This document shows positions 12,813 to 19,178 of a stretch of 19,178 nt of DNA, piece after piece. The position numbers were made by a program, and so were the translations under genes. This stretch comes from an uncultured Collinsella sp. GTDB taxonomy: Bacteria; Actinomycetota; Coriobacteriia; Coriobacteriales; Coriobacteriaceae. Positions within the stretch are counted from its first letter, which is position 1. Each line of letters begins with the position of its first letter. The stretch covers positions 1 through 19,178 of the forward strand of contig CAUGKA010000018.1 in NCBI GenBank assembly GCA_959599615.1, in the 5' to 3' direction. The notes under the pieces were generated by a model, which worked only from the letters and a program-made list of their open reading frames with translations, had not been told where the DNA came from and searched no databases.

Positions 12813-14792
12813 TTACGCTCCATCCCGTGCATGCTCGGACTCAAATTCTTCAATCGCCGCCATAAACTGCTCGCCAAAGGCGTCGGCCTTTTTCTCGCCG
12901 ATGCCGTTGACCTGGATAAGCTCGTCGCACGTCTGCGGGCGCAGGCGGCACAGGCCGCGCAGGGCCTTGTCGGAGAAGACCATGTACGGCGCCATCTCCA
13001 GCTCGGCCGCGATCTCCTTGCGCAGGGCGCGCAGGCACTCGAACAGCTCGGCATCGTCGCCCACGCGCGGGCGCTGCTCCAGCTCGGCCTCCTCGCGCAG
13101 CAGATCCACCGCACGGCGGGCGCGGGCCGAGGCCTTGCGCTTGGACGCGCGACGCTTAACGGTAAAGGCGAACGCCTCATCCTCGACCTCGCCGGCACGC
13201 GGGCCCAGCCCAACGACCGGGTACTGCCCCTGCGAGGTGGCCAGATAACCGCGACCGCACAGCTGGCCGATGATGTCCTTGATGCGCCCGACCGATTCGC
13301 TCGACAGCTCACCGTAGCCGCGGTCCTCGTCCAGATGCATCTGGCGAATGCGCTCGGTGTTGCCGCCGTGGAGCACATCAGCGATCAGCGACTTGCCAAA
13401 ACGCATGGGACGCGTGGCCACATAGCGCACGGCAGCGCGGGCCATATCGGTGACGTCCTCGACCTCGAACTGCGTGAGGCAGTTGCTGCAGTTGCCGCAG
13501 CCCTCGGCTTCGTCCGTGGCGGTGCCGCCCGCGGCGGCTGCCGCATGCTCGGCCGCGGCCTCGTCGCCAAAGTAGCGCAACATGTATTCGCGCAGGCAGC
13601 CGGTGGTATTGCAGTAGCCCTCCATCTGGCTGAGCAGACGATATCGATTCTGGAGCGCCCACGCGCGTTGCTCGTCGTCAAGTGCCTCGTCGGCAGCATC
13701 TCCGCGGTCGATCAAAAAGCGGCGCATGCGAAAATCGTTGCCGTTCCACAGCAGGTGGCAGCTGGCCGGGTCGCCATCGCGGCCGGCGCGGCCCGCCTCC
13801 TGGTAGTAGGCCTCGATGCTCTCGGGCACGTTGTTGTGAATCACGTAGCGCACGTTGGGCTTGTCGATGCCCATACCAAAGGCGTTGGTGGCAACCATCA
13901 CCTGGATGTCGTCGTCGATAAAGGCGCGCTGGCTTTGGCGGCGGGCGTCATTGCCCATGCCGGCATGGTAGCGGCCAACGCGAATGCCGCTGGGGCCCAG
14001 CGCTTCGGCAAGATCGCCTGCCAGCGCATCGACCGTCTTGCGGGTCGAGCAATACACGATGCCGCTCTCGCTCGAATGCGCGATCACGTAGTCGCGCACC
14101 CAGGCGGTCTTGGCCTTGTCGCCCATCTCTTCGCAACCAAAGTAGAGGTTCTTGCGATCGAAGCCCGTCACCACCGTCGCCGGGTTTTGCAGGCCGAGCA
14201 TCTGCTGAATGTCCGCGCGTACGCGCTCGGTCGCCGTGGCGGTAAAGGCCGCCACGATAGGGCGTTGCGGCAGGGAATCGATGAACTCACGAATCTGCAG
14301 ATAGGCGGGGCGGAAATCCTGGCCCCATTGGCTCACGCAGTGGGCCTCGTCAATGGCCACGAGCGGAACGCCGATGCCGCCTTCGGCCGCAGCTTCCTGC
14401 GCAAAGGCCAGAAAGCGCGGCTCGAGCAGGCGCTCGGGCGCCACGTACATAAGCTGGTAGCGGCCCTCGCGCGCCCGCTTGAGCACGGTATTTTGCTGGG
14501 CCGGAGTAAGGCTGGAGTTGAGATAGCTGGGTCGCGCGCCCGCCGCGAGCAGCGCACGGGTCTGGTCCTCCATAAGCGACAGCAGCGGACTCACCACAAA
14601 GGTAATGCCGGGCAGCATGAGCGCGGGCACCTGGTAGCAAATGGACTTGCCGGCGCCCGTGGGCATAACGCCCAGCGCGTCGCGGCCAGCAAGGATCGCA
14701 TCGACCATGCGGTCCTGCCCCGGGCGAAACGAGGTGTAGCCAAAATAGGCGCCGAGCGTGTCGAGCGCCATCTGCTGCATGCTATCGGTCAT
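12813..14792 (-). CDS. recQ: ATP-dependent DNA helicase RecQ
   Basis: This 659-residue helicase unwinds DNA 3' to 5' in recombination and fork repair. The sequence shows the Q-motif region near 17-26 (FGYTSFRPGQ), Walker A PTGAGKS (44-50), and the DEAH box IDEAHCVSQWGQDFRP (147-162) with the RecQ aromatic loop. Helicase motifs V and VI follow (NAFGMGIDKPNVRYVIH, QEAGRAGRDG). A four-cysteine zinc site (CNTTGC and CGNCSNC) separates the helicase core from a winged-helix RQC domain. An HRDC domain covers about 575-650 (LFECLRALRKEIA then NGIGEKKADAFG). The length is within the bacterial RecQ range. AGGA lies 5 bases before the ATG. The recQ and gntR1 genes are separated by 2 bases, an unusual pairing. 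Confidence 0.96.
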   Translation of the reverse strand: MTDSMQQMALDTLGAYFGYTSFRPGQDRMVDAILAGRDALGVMPTGAGKSICYQVPALMLPGITFVVSPLLSLMEDQTRALLAAGARPSYLNSSLTPAQQNTVLKRAREGRYQLMYVAPERLLEPRFLAFAQEAAAEGGIGVPLVAIDEAHCVSQWGQDFRPAYLQIREFIDSLPQRPIVAAFTATATERVRADIQQMLGLQNPATVVTGFDRKNLYFGCEEMGDKAKTAWVRDYVIAHSSESGIVYCSTRKTVDALAGDLAEALGPSGIRVGRYHAGMGNDARRQSQRAFIDDDIQVMVATNAFGMGIDKPNVRYVIHNNVPESIEAYYQEAGRAGRDGDPASCHLLWNGNDFRMRRFLIDRGDAADEALDDEQRAWALQNRYRLLSQMEGYCNTTGCLREYMLRYFGDEAAAEHAAAAAGGTATDEAEGCGNCSNCLTQFEVEDVTDMARAAVRYVATRPMRFGKSLIADVLHGGNTERIRQMHLDEDRGYGELSSESVGRIKDIIGQLCGRGYLATSQGQYPVVGLGPRAGEVEDEAFAFTVKRRASKRKASARARRAVDLLREEAELEQRPRVGDDAELFECLRALRKEIAAELEMAPYMVFSDKALRGLCRLRPQTCDELIQVNGIGEKKADAFGEQFMAAIEEFESEHARDGA

Positions 14793-14823
14793 GGTTTCCT
14801 AACGTCCAAGTCATCTGCCGCCG

Positions 14824-14829
14824 ATTATA
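14824..14829 (-). promoter_or_regulatory. -10 box of the recQ promoter
   Basis: The minus strand has a perfect TATAAT about 31 bases before the recQ start codon. No good -35 hexamer is visible at 16-18 bases, so this is based on the -10 alone. Confidence 0.5.
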
Positions 14830-14882
14830 CGCCGCCACGCGGACCGGTGGCGCACGGCTGCCGGCCACGCTCATTCTGCGGG

Positions 14883-14938
14883 TAGTCATTGGGCACGTTC
14901 TTGAATGACTAGCCGTTTAAGAACGTCCCCAATGACTA
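14883..14938. repeat. REP-like inverted repeat upstream of recQ
   Basis: Arms TAGTCATTGGGCACGTTCTT (14883-14902) and AAGAACGTCCCCAATGACTA (14919-14938) pair at 19 of 20 positions around a 16-base loop that itself contains GAATGACTAG. It is of the GGGGACGTTCTT type seen in REP elements mobilised by Y1-family (RAYT) transposases; that link is from general knowledge. Confidence 0.75.
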
Positions 14939-14985
14939 ATCTCTTGACAAGCGCGGAAACCCCGCAGGTTGAGCATAAGTCAGCG

Positions 14986-15085
14986 AAAACGCCCCTAAGC
15001 GAGCAAGGTGACGTGAAAGAGGAGGGAAGCGTACTTCGGTACGCGACCGACGATTGAACGTCAGATTGCCGCTTAGGGGCGTTTG
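14986..15085. ncRNA. Candidate structured RNA or miniature element
   Basis: A long nested stem is visible. P1 pairs AAACGCCCCTAAGCG (14987-15001) with CGCTTAGGGGCGTTT (15070-15084), perfect over 15 bp. P2 pairs GCAAGGTGACGT (15003-15014) with ACGTCAGATTGC (15058-15069) at 10 of 12 positions, stacked on P1. Inside are a purine-rich strand GAAAGAGGAGGGAA and a hairpin GCGTAC-TTCG-GTACGC (15029-15044) with a UUCG tetraloop. It lies in the 333-base gap between recQ and the second GntR gene. I cannot match it to a known riboswitch. A mobile miniature element is the main alternative. The transcribed strand is unknown. Confidence 0.45.
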
Positions 15086-15097
15086 CAGCGTCGAGCC

Positions 15098-15125
15098 GTT
15101 ACGCGGTTTGGTAAAACCGCGTAAC
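15098..15125. terminator. Hairpin abutting the second GntR gene stop codon
   Basis: Perfect 12-bp arms GTTACGCGGTTT (15098-15109) and AAACCGCGTAAC (15114-15125) around GGTA directly follow the stop codon on the minus strand. There is no T-tract, so termination is uncertain; it may instead protect the 3' end or belong to the adjacent structured element. Confidence 0.45.
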
Positions 15126-15845
15126 TTACATGACCATAACGTAGCGCGATCCCACGTAGTACTGCTTACCCATCAGGACCGGCTCGCCATTGGGGCCGAT
15201 AAAGCCGGCGCGCAGGTTGAGCAGCGGATCGTGCGGAGCAATGCCCAGCTCGGCCGCCTGCTCGGCGTTAGCGCGAACGGCCTCGACCGTGCGGTAGCCA
15301 ACCGAGACAATCGGCGTTCCGCCAACACGCTCGACCTCGGCAAAAATCGACTTGTCCTCAAGATCGGCCGTCAACAGCTCACGGTAGGCGTCAAACGGCA
15401 CAAAGATGTTCTCCTCAAAGATGGGCTCGCCGTCGGCCGTGCGCACGCGCTTAATATGCAGCAGCAGCGCATCCTTCTGCAGGCCAAAGAATTCCATCTC
15501 GTTTTGGCGCGCCGGCACAATCTGGCGATCGATCACATGCGCGCCGGCCTTCATGCCATTGTCGGCACACAGTGCGGTAAACGTCTGCAGCGTCGAAGCG
15601 TGGAACTGGCGATTGATGTGCGGCGTAGAAACAAAGGTGCCGCGGCCCTGCTGCTTAACCAGGTAGCCATCGGAGCACAGTTCCTCAACGGCGCGGCGCA
15701 CCGTAATGCGGCTCACCTCGTACTGTTCGGCAAGCTCAAGTTCGGACGGAATACGCTCCTTGGGTGCATAAACACCTTTCTCGATTGCATCCTTGATCTC
15801 GTCATAAATCTGCTGGTAAAGCGGTGCATTTTTGGGTGCGGGCAT
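15126..15845 (-). CDS. GntR-family regulator with UTRA domain (second copy)
   Basis: This 239-residue HutC-type regulator has a GntR winged helix at about 8-76 (APLYQQIYDEIKDAIEKGVYAPKERIPSELELAEQYEVSRITVRRAVEELCSDGYLVKQQGRGTFV). A UTRA domain follows at about 95-237 (KRVRTADGEPIFEENIFVP and the closing YYVGSRYVMVM). It is clearly paralogous to the regulator at 12055-12810, sharing the operon-proximal architecture and the ending GSRYV, but differs enough to respond to another ligand. The ribosome binding site is weak (AAGAG). The 104 bases upstream are AT-rich, with the palindrome ATACGTAT (15881-15888) and GTATAC, possible autoregulatory sites. Its target is not adjacent; the SIS/HAD genes further upstream are candidates. 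Confidence 0.93.
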   Translation of the reverse strand: MPAPKNAPLYQQIYDEIKDAIEKGVYAPKERIPSELELAEQYEVSRITVRRAVEELCSDGYLVKQQGRGTFVSTPHINRQFHASTLQTFTALCADNGMKAGAHVIDRQIVPARQNEMEFFGLQKDALLLHIKRVRTADGEPIFEENIFVPFDAYRELLTADLEDKSIFAEVERVGGTPIVSVGYRTVEAVRANAEQAAELGIAPHDPLLNLRAGFIGPNGEPVLMGKQYYVGSRYVMVM

Positions 15846-15949
15846 ATCTGATCACTCTTATCAAAATAGCGAAATAACTAATACGTATATAACGTCTGTT
15901 TACATGTTACCTCATATTGATAAAACGATACACCGTATACAGCAAATCC
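15846..15949 (-). promoter_or_regulatory. AT-rich upstream region of the second GntR gene
   Basis: This short region is markedly AT-richer than its surroundings. It contains ATACGTAT at 15881-15888 followed by ATAACG, and GATACACCGTATAC further upstream. HutC-type sites often contain GTATA-like half sites, so this is a candidate operator/promoter region; no -35/-10 pair stands out. Confidence 0.3.
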
Positions 15950-16957
15950 TTACTTGCCGTCGTCCTGCTGCAAGCTCTCCTGTTCGCTGAGGCGCGCCCG
16001 CCTGCTGGCCATACGCGCCGGCTTTTCCGGATCGGGTACGGCCGTGGGCATGGGCTCGTCGACATGACCGCCCCACCAGCCGCCCACAAAGTTGAGCGTG
16101 TGGAACACATTGATCACGGCGCCGGGGTCGATGTCGCACACCAGCTTGATAATGTCCTGGCTCTCGTAGGTCGAGACAACGGTGTGCAGCAGGTACATCT
16201 TTTCGCGGCTGTACCCGCCAACGACCTCGGCGCAGCTGATGCCGTGCTGAAAATGGTCGATATAGGCGGTCATGACCTCGTCGGCCTTACGCGTCGTGAT
16301 CTGCAGCGTAACGCGGTCGTAGCGACGGTAGAAGCTGTCGATGGTCTTGGTCGAAATAAACTGGAACACGATGGAGTACGCTGCATTGTCCCAGCCAAAC
16401 ATAAAGCCAAAGATCGCCAGGATAGCGCAGTTAAAGCCAAAGATGACGCCCCAGATGGTCTTGCCCGTGTGGTTGGAGACCCACAGCGCGATAAAGTCGG
16501 TGCCGCCGGTGGATGCGCCGGACTTAAGCGCAATGGCAGCGCCCAGGCCCGAGACCACGCCGCCAAAAATGATGAGCATGATCTTGTCGCCCAAAAACGG
16601 GGCGAAGTGAAAGATGTTGAGGAACAGCGACGAAAGCGCAACCTGCATCATCGAGAAGATGACGAAGCGCTTGCTAATGCCGCTCCAGCATAGGAGCGCC
16701 ACAGGGATATTGAGTGCGAGCATGCCGAGCGAGATGTCGATGTGAACGCCGCCCAGCGAGGTGACGCGATCGAGCAAGACCGCGACGCCGGTGAGACCGC
16801 TGGGCAGCAGGTCAGCGGGCCGAATGAACGCCTGGATCAGGAATGTCTGGAGAACGGCGGAAATTGTGACCGCCACGGCGGTGATGGCGCGGCGGACAAT
16901 GGTGAGGCGGCCGAGCACGAGCACGCGGTCCGTGAGCTGATCGATGGCGTTCGCCAC
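15950..16957 (-). CDS. YitT family membrane protein with C-terminal DUF2179 domain
   Basis: This 335-residue protein has an N-terminal integral membrane region with about six hydrophobic segments (roughly 22-45, 55-68, 76-92, 98-117, 125-145, 168-188). It includes the family motif SGASTGGTDFIALWVS (146-161) and LPSGLTGVAVLL (51-62). The soluble DUF2179 domain follows at about 215-275 (RVTLQITTRKADEVMTAYID then GGYSREKMYLLHTVVS). YitT proteins are widespread in Gram-positive bacteria; their transported substrate, if any, is not established. The start is GTG at 16957, with AAGGGAG 5 bases upstream. The C-terminal 45 residues are basic and low complexity. It is followed by the second GntR gene 104 bases downstream, not clearly in one operon. 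Confidence 0.93.
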   Translation of the reverse strand: MANAIDQLTDRVLVLGRLTIVRRAITAVAVTISAVLQTFLIQAFIRPADLLPSGLTGVAVLLDRVTSLGGVHIDISLGMLALNIPVALLCWSGISKRFVIFSMMQVALSSLFLNIFHFAPFLGDKIMLIIFGGVVSGLGAAIALKSGASTGGTDFIALWVSNHTGKTIWGVIFGFNCAILAIFGFMFGWDNAAYSIVFQFISTKTIDSFYRRYDRVTLQITTRKADEVMTAYIDHFQHGISCAEVVGGYSREKMYLLHTVVSTYESQDIIKLVCDIDPGAVINVFHTLNFVGGWWGGHVDEPMPTAVPDPEKPARMASRRARLSEQESLQQDDGK

Positions 16958-17002
16958 GTAGGCTCCCTTCGAAGGCAGATGTGGTTGTGGGGCATGCCCG
17001 CG

Positions 17003-17008
17003 ATTGTA
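17003..17008 (-). promoter_or_regulatory. Candidate -10 box of the YitT gene
   Basis: The minus strand reads TACAAT about 45 bases before the GTG start. A TTGAAG hexamer lies upstream, but the 20-base spacing is too long for confidence. Confidence 0.3.
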
Positions 17009-17077
17009 GCACGGAGCGTGCGGGGGCGCTTCAATTCACCCTCTCTCGACAACCATCAGGGGACCGTGAGGCCGCTC

Positions 17078-17117
17078 AAAAGAAAAACGCCGTGAAGAGA
17101 GCAATCCCTTCACGGCG
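17078..17117 (-). terminator. Intrinsic terminator of the HAD phosphatase gene
   Basis: On the minus strand CGCCGTGAAG (plus 17108-17117) pairs perfectly with CTTCACGGCG (plus 17088-17097), followed by TTTTTCTTTT. Confidence 0.8.
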
Positions 17118-17126
17118 AATTCGGCG

Positions 17127-17177
17127 TTTGCCCAGATAAAACCTGCCAAAATAAACCTGTCCCTAAATGGCAGGTAG
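17127..17177. repeat. CCCAGATAAAACCTGCC hairpin repeat, copy b
   Basis: The sequence TTTGCCCAGATAAAACCTGC continues CAAAATAAACCTGTCCC and runs into the last codons of the HAD gene (ACCTGCCA at 17141-17148 pairs with TGGCAGGT at 17168-17175). It shares its first 29 bases with copy a except for one position. Confidence 0.75.
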
Positions 17178-17792
17178 GATGTCGGTCAGGCTGTCGATGA
17201 CGACGTCGGCGGCGGACTGATCCAGGTTGACGCCCTCGTGCGGACGCAGCGCCAGGACTCGGGCGCCGGAGCGCTTGCCGGCCTCGATGCCCATCGGCGA
17301 GTCCTCGATAACCAGGCACTCGGCAGGCTCCACCCCCAGCGCCTCCATGGCACGCAGGTAGATCTCGGGGTCGGGCTTAAACGCACTGCACTCGTGGCCG
17401 CTGATGGTGTAGTTCAGCACGTCGGCGATACCGGCAATCTCCACCAGCTCGTCGATCAGCTCACGATAGGACGAGCTCGCGATGGCGCACTTCACGCCGC
17501 GCTCGTGCAGCTCACGCATCACCGGCTCCGTCTGCTCGTTGAGCAGCTCAGCATACGGAACGGGATGGTCCGGGCTGTAGACTTGCTTGTACTCCACGCG
17601 CAGGCGCTCGCGCAGCTCAATATCGTCGGGCACCAGCGCCTCCCAAATGGCAGGCTCGTTAGACCCCGAAAGATCGGGGATCTCGTCAAAGTGGAAGCCC
17701 TTTTCTTCCATAAACGCCACGCGACGACGGTTGTAGAACCACTCGGTATCGACCAGCACGCCGTCCATGTCAAACAGCACTGCCTTGATCAT
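17163..17792 (-). CDS. HAD-superfamily hydrolase, beta-phosphoglucomutase/sugar-phosphatase type
   Basis: This 209-residue protein has all four HAD motifs: I, FDMDGVLVDTE with nucleophile Asp8 and acid/base Asp10; II, IASSS at 104-108; III, Lys139 in FKPDPEIY; IV, VIEDSPMGIEAGKRSGA (161-177). The cap domain between residues 14 and 85 marks the subclass of phosphoglycolate/sugar phosphatases and beta-phosphoglucomutases; the true substrate is unclear. The second ATG (17792) sits 8 bases from GGAGG and is preferred over the ATG two codons earlier, which is 2 bases from it. The gene follows the second SIS deglycase but is separated from it by a terminator, so it may have its own transcription. 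Copies b and c of a hairpin repeat flank it in inverted orientation. Confidence 0.9.
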   Translation of the reverse strand: MIKAVLFDMDGVLVDTEWFYNRRRVAFMEEKGFHFDEIPDLSGSNEPAIWEALVPDDIELRERLRVEYKQVYSPDHPVPYAELLNEQTEPVMRELHERGVKCAIASSSYRELIDELVEIAGIADVLNYTISGHECSAFKPDPEIYLRAMEALGVEPAECLVIEDSPMGIEAGKRSGARVLALRPHEGVNLDQSAADVVIDSLTDILPAI

Positions 17793-17807
17793 ACGCATCT
17801 CCTCCCA

Positions 17808-17852
17808 CCTGCCAAAAAGGGACAGGTTTATTTTGGTAGGTTTTATCTGGGG
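17808..17852. repeat. CCCAGATAAAACCTGCC hairpin repeat, copy c (inverted)
   Basis: Read on the minus strand it begins CCCCAGATAAAACCTACCAA and ends in CCTGTCCCTTTTTGGCAGG. The arms ACCTGCCAAAA (17807-17817) and TTTTGGTAGGT (17831-17841) form a hairpin that stops within a few bases of the HAD gene Shine-Dalgarno sequence, the same placement as copy a before the cyclo-ligase. Confidence 0.75.
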
Positions 17853-17886
17853 TTTTATGGCGCGACAGACGCACCCTCCCCAGAGC

Positions 17887-17918
17887 AAAAAAGGGGACGG
17901 GGCGCAAACCCCATCCCC
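17887..17918 (-). terminator. Intrinsic terminator of the second SIS deglycase gene
   Basis: On the minus strand GGGGATGGGG and CCCCGTCCCC pair around TTTGCG (one wobble pair), followed by TTTTTT. Confidence 0.85.
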
Positions 17919-17952
17919 TCTCAATCAACCCGTAAGGTCTACTTACTTGTGA

Positions 17953-18936
17953 TTAGTAGGAAAGCTTCCACATGTAGCGACGCATGGTCAGCGGGTGCTG
18001 ACGGGCCTCGGCGATCTGGTTGCCGTACTCGCGCATAACGGCGAGGTGCAGCAGCGGGTTGAAGTAGGTGACGACGCTCGCGGGCACGGCGTCAGCCAGG
18101 CCGTAGTCCTTGGAGTCGATCAGAGCGACCTTGGCGCCCATGCGCTCAAGGAAGGTGAGGGCGCGGGCGTCCATCGGACGGGTGGCGCCATCGGACATGA
18201 AGAAGACGTAGGGCTTACCCTCGGTGGAAACCTCGAACGGGCCGTGGAAGTACTCGCCGGTGTTGTAGGCGGCGGCGTCGATCCACTGCATCTCGGTGAA
18301 CAGGAAGGCGGCGTGAGAATAAGCCATCTTCTCGGAGGCACCGGAAGCCATGAAGTAGATCATCTTGTCGTCCTTGAAGTCCTCGGCGAACTTCTTGGCG
18401 AGCTTCTTGCAGTGCTGAGCGGCGTTCTCGCAGAGATCGAAGACGTTGGTGAGGCCGGTGATCATGTCCTCGTAGTGGTCATAGCCCTCGGTCTGCTGAA
18501 GGATCTCGAGAGCAAGAGCGATGGCATAGCCGGGCTTCTCGCACTTGGCAGCGTAGTTGGCGTGGAAGCCGTGAACGATGACGTGGTCGGCGTCGACGGT
18601 CAGAGCGGAGCCAGCCTTGTTGGTGAGGGAGACGACCGGGCAGTTGTGCTTCTTGGCGGTCTTGTTGGCCTCGACGGTCTCGGGCGTGGAGCCACCGAGG
18701 GAGCAGGTGATCACGAAGGTGTGCTCGTTGACCCAGGAAGGCGTGTCGTAGTTGAACTCGTTAGCGGTGAAGATCTGAACGTTCAGCTTGTCCGTGTTGT
18801 TGGCCAGGAAGTACTTGGCGGGGTAAAGGTCGGACATGGAAGCGCCGCAGCCGACGAAGGCGACGCTGTGGATCTCGTGGTTGGACAGGACGTCAGCGAC
18901 GATCTGCTTAGGGAGGTTAAGGTCGATCTCGTACAT
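17953..18936 (-). CDS. SIS-domain sugar-phosphate deglycase, FrlB-like (second copy)
   Basis: This 327-residue protein has two SIS domains and is a distant paralogue of the one at 10942-11910. The first domain shows FVGCGASMSDLYPA (27-40) and the phosphate loop CSLGGSTPETV (78-88). The second contains TEMQWIDAAAYNTGEYFHGPFE. Glu215 and His231 keep the 16-residue spacing of the FraB/FrlB catalytic pair. The ending HPLTMRRYMWKLSY is also FrlB-like. The start at 18936 is chosen because AAAGGA lies at good distance; an ATG three codons earlier would sit too close to it. The gene lies downstream of a hydrophobic protein that may be a PTS subunit, a common arrangement in Amadori-product operons. 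Lysine richness and somewhat different codon use set it apart from the first copy. Confidence 0.87.
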   Translation of the reverse strand: MYEIDLNLPKQIVADVLSNHEIHSVAFVGCGASMSDLYPAKYFLANNTDKLNVQIFTANEFNYDTPSWVNEHTFVITCSLGGSTPETVEANKTAKKHNCPVVSLTNKAGSALTVDADHVIVHGFHANYAAKCEKPGYAIALALEILQQTEGYDHYEDMITGLTNVFDLCENAAQHCKKLAKKFAEDFKDDKMIYFMASGASEKMAYSHAAFLFTEMQWIDAAAYNTGEYFHGPFEVSTEGKPYVFFMSDGATRPMDARALTFLERMGAKVALIDSKDYGLADAVPASVVTYFNPLLHLAVMREYGNQIAEARQHPLTMRRYMWKLSY

Positions 18937-19027
18937 CTGACACATTCCTTTCGATTTTTGCGGCGCCACATTGCCGGGCGCTCGCAGGGTTACCGTGATT
19001 TGGACCGAGTCGCCGGCCCGTTGAGGA

Positions 19028-19056
19028 TGTGACAAAGGAACTGTCCCTTTGACACA
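19028..19056. repeat. REP-like hairpin upstream of the second SIS gene
   Basis: Arms TGTGACAAAGG (19028-19038) and CCTTTGACACA (19046-19056) pair at 10 of 11 positions, with AACTGTC between. It belongs to the same GGGACAG-type family as the hairpins at 6982 and 7718. Confidence 0.65.
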
Positions 19057-19069
19057 TTTAGGGATGGAA

Positions 19070-19100
19070 GCCTGCCTGGGGTATGGGATGCCAGGCAGGC
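19070..19100 (-). terminator. Intercistronic hairpin after the edge gene
   Basis: Perfect 10-bp arms GCCTGCCTGG (19070-19079) and CCAGGCAGGC (19091-19100) lie 34 bases beyond the stop of the partial gene. The following minus-strand sequence TTCCATCCC has few T, so partial termination or mRNA processing is possible rather than full termination. Confidence 0.45.
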
Positions 19101-19133
19101 CCCGGGGGAAAGCGATTAGGCGCTTGGTCGCGA

Positions 19134-19178
19134 CTAGGCCAGGATGCCGGCCGCGGAGAGGGCGATGCCGCCCACGAT
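19134..19178 (-). CDS. C-terminal end of a hydrophobic protein cut by the window edge
   Basis: Only 14 codons and a TAG stop are visible: IVGGIALSAAGILA. This looks like the end of a membrane helix. Amadori-product deglycase operons often place mannose-type PTS membrane subunits (IIC/IID) just upstream, and IID proteins often end in such a helix, so a PTS subunit is my guess. The fragment is too short to be sure it is coding. Confidence 0.35.
   Translation of the reverse strand: MVGGIALSAAGILA

Noticed and set aside
12804..14885. Long plus-strand open frame across recQ
   Set aside because: It is antisense to an unmistakable RecQ with helicase, zinc and HRDC motifs; the translated product has no recognisable domain.
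17793..17924. Upstream extension of the HAD protein
   Set aside because: The extra codons come from the hairpin repeat and the terminator of the previous gene; GGAGG supports the internal ATG.

Overview
The window is a GC-rich stretch of a bacterial chromosome. Gene content, codon use and dispersed short hairpins suggest a gut coriobacterium, most likely Collinsella or a close relative; this is an inference, since no rRNA or other taxonomic marker is present. Fourteen complete protein genes and the last codons of a fifteenth are supported. No tRNA, rRNA, CRISPR array or intact transposase was seen.

Layout. 23-3403 (minus): a single-pass membrane protein of unknown function, a YcgR-like PilZ (c-di-GMP receptor) protein directly before it in the same operon, and an AlbA_2/Schlafen-type ATP-binding regulator preceded by a striking repeat array. 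3404-3929: a gene-free, repeat-dense region. 3930-8424 (plus): a large PreP-like M16C metallopeptidase, a HicA/HicB-type toxin-antitoxin pair, and 5-formyltetrahydrofolate cyclo-ligase. 8448-9374 (minus): metA, predicted from its residue 111 to be a homoserine acetyltransferase. 9586-10563 (plus): an L-2-hydroxyisocaproate-dehydrogenase-like enzyme ending in a strong terminator. 10671-10852: a 182-bp near-palindrome between two converging transcripts.

10942-19178 (all minus): a FrlB-like SIS deglycase, a GntR/UTRA regulator, recQ, a second GntR/UTRA regulator, a YitT-family membrane protein, a HAD phosphatase, a second FrlB-like SIS deglycase, and a hydrophobic C-terminus (possibly a PTS membrane subunit) cut by the window edge. 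Both SIS proteins keep the Glu and His spaced as in the FraB/FrlB active site. With two sugar-type GntR regulators and a sugar-phosphatase-like HAD nearby, this half looks like catabolism of Amadori (glycated amino acid) or related amino-sugar phosphates. The promoter of the first SIS gene carries two nearly identical 17-bp sites 62 bp apart, good candidates for the adjacent GntR regulator.

The most unusual content lies between genes: two 75-bp operator-like arrays before the AlbA_2 gene, an inverted-repeat cluster before the peptidase, a 182-bp palindrome, an approximately 100-nt element that folds as a long stem capped by a UUCG hairpin, and several short REP-like hairpins. Copies of one hairpin family sit immediately upstream of the Shine-Dalgarno sequence of two unrelated genes.
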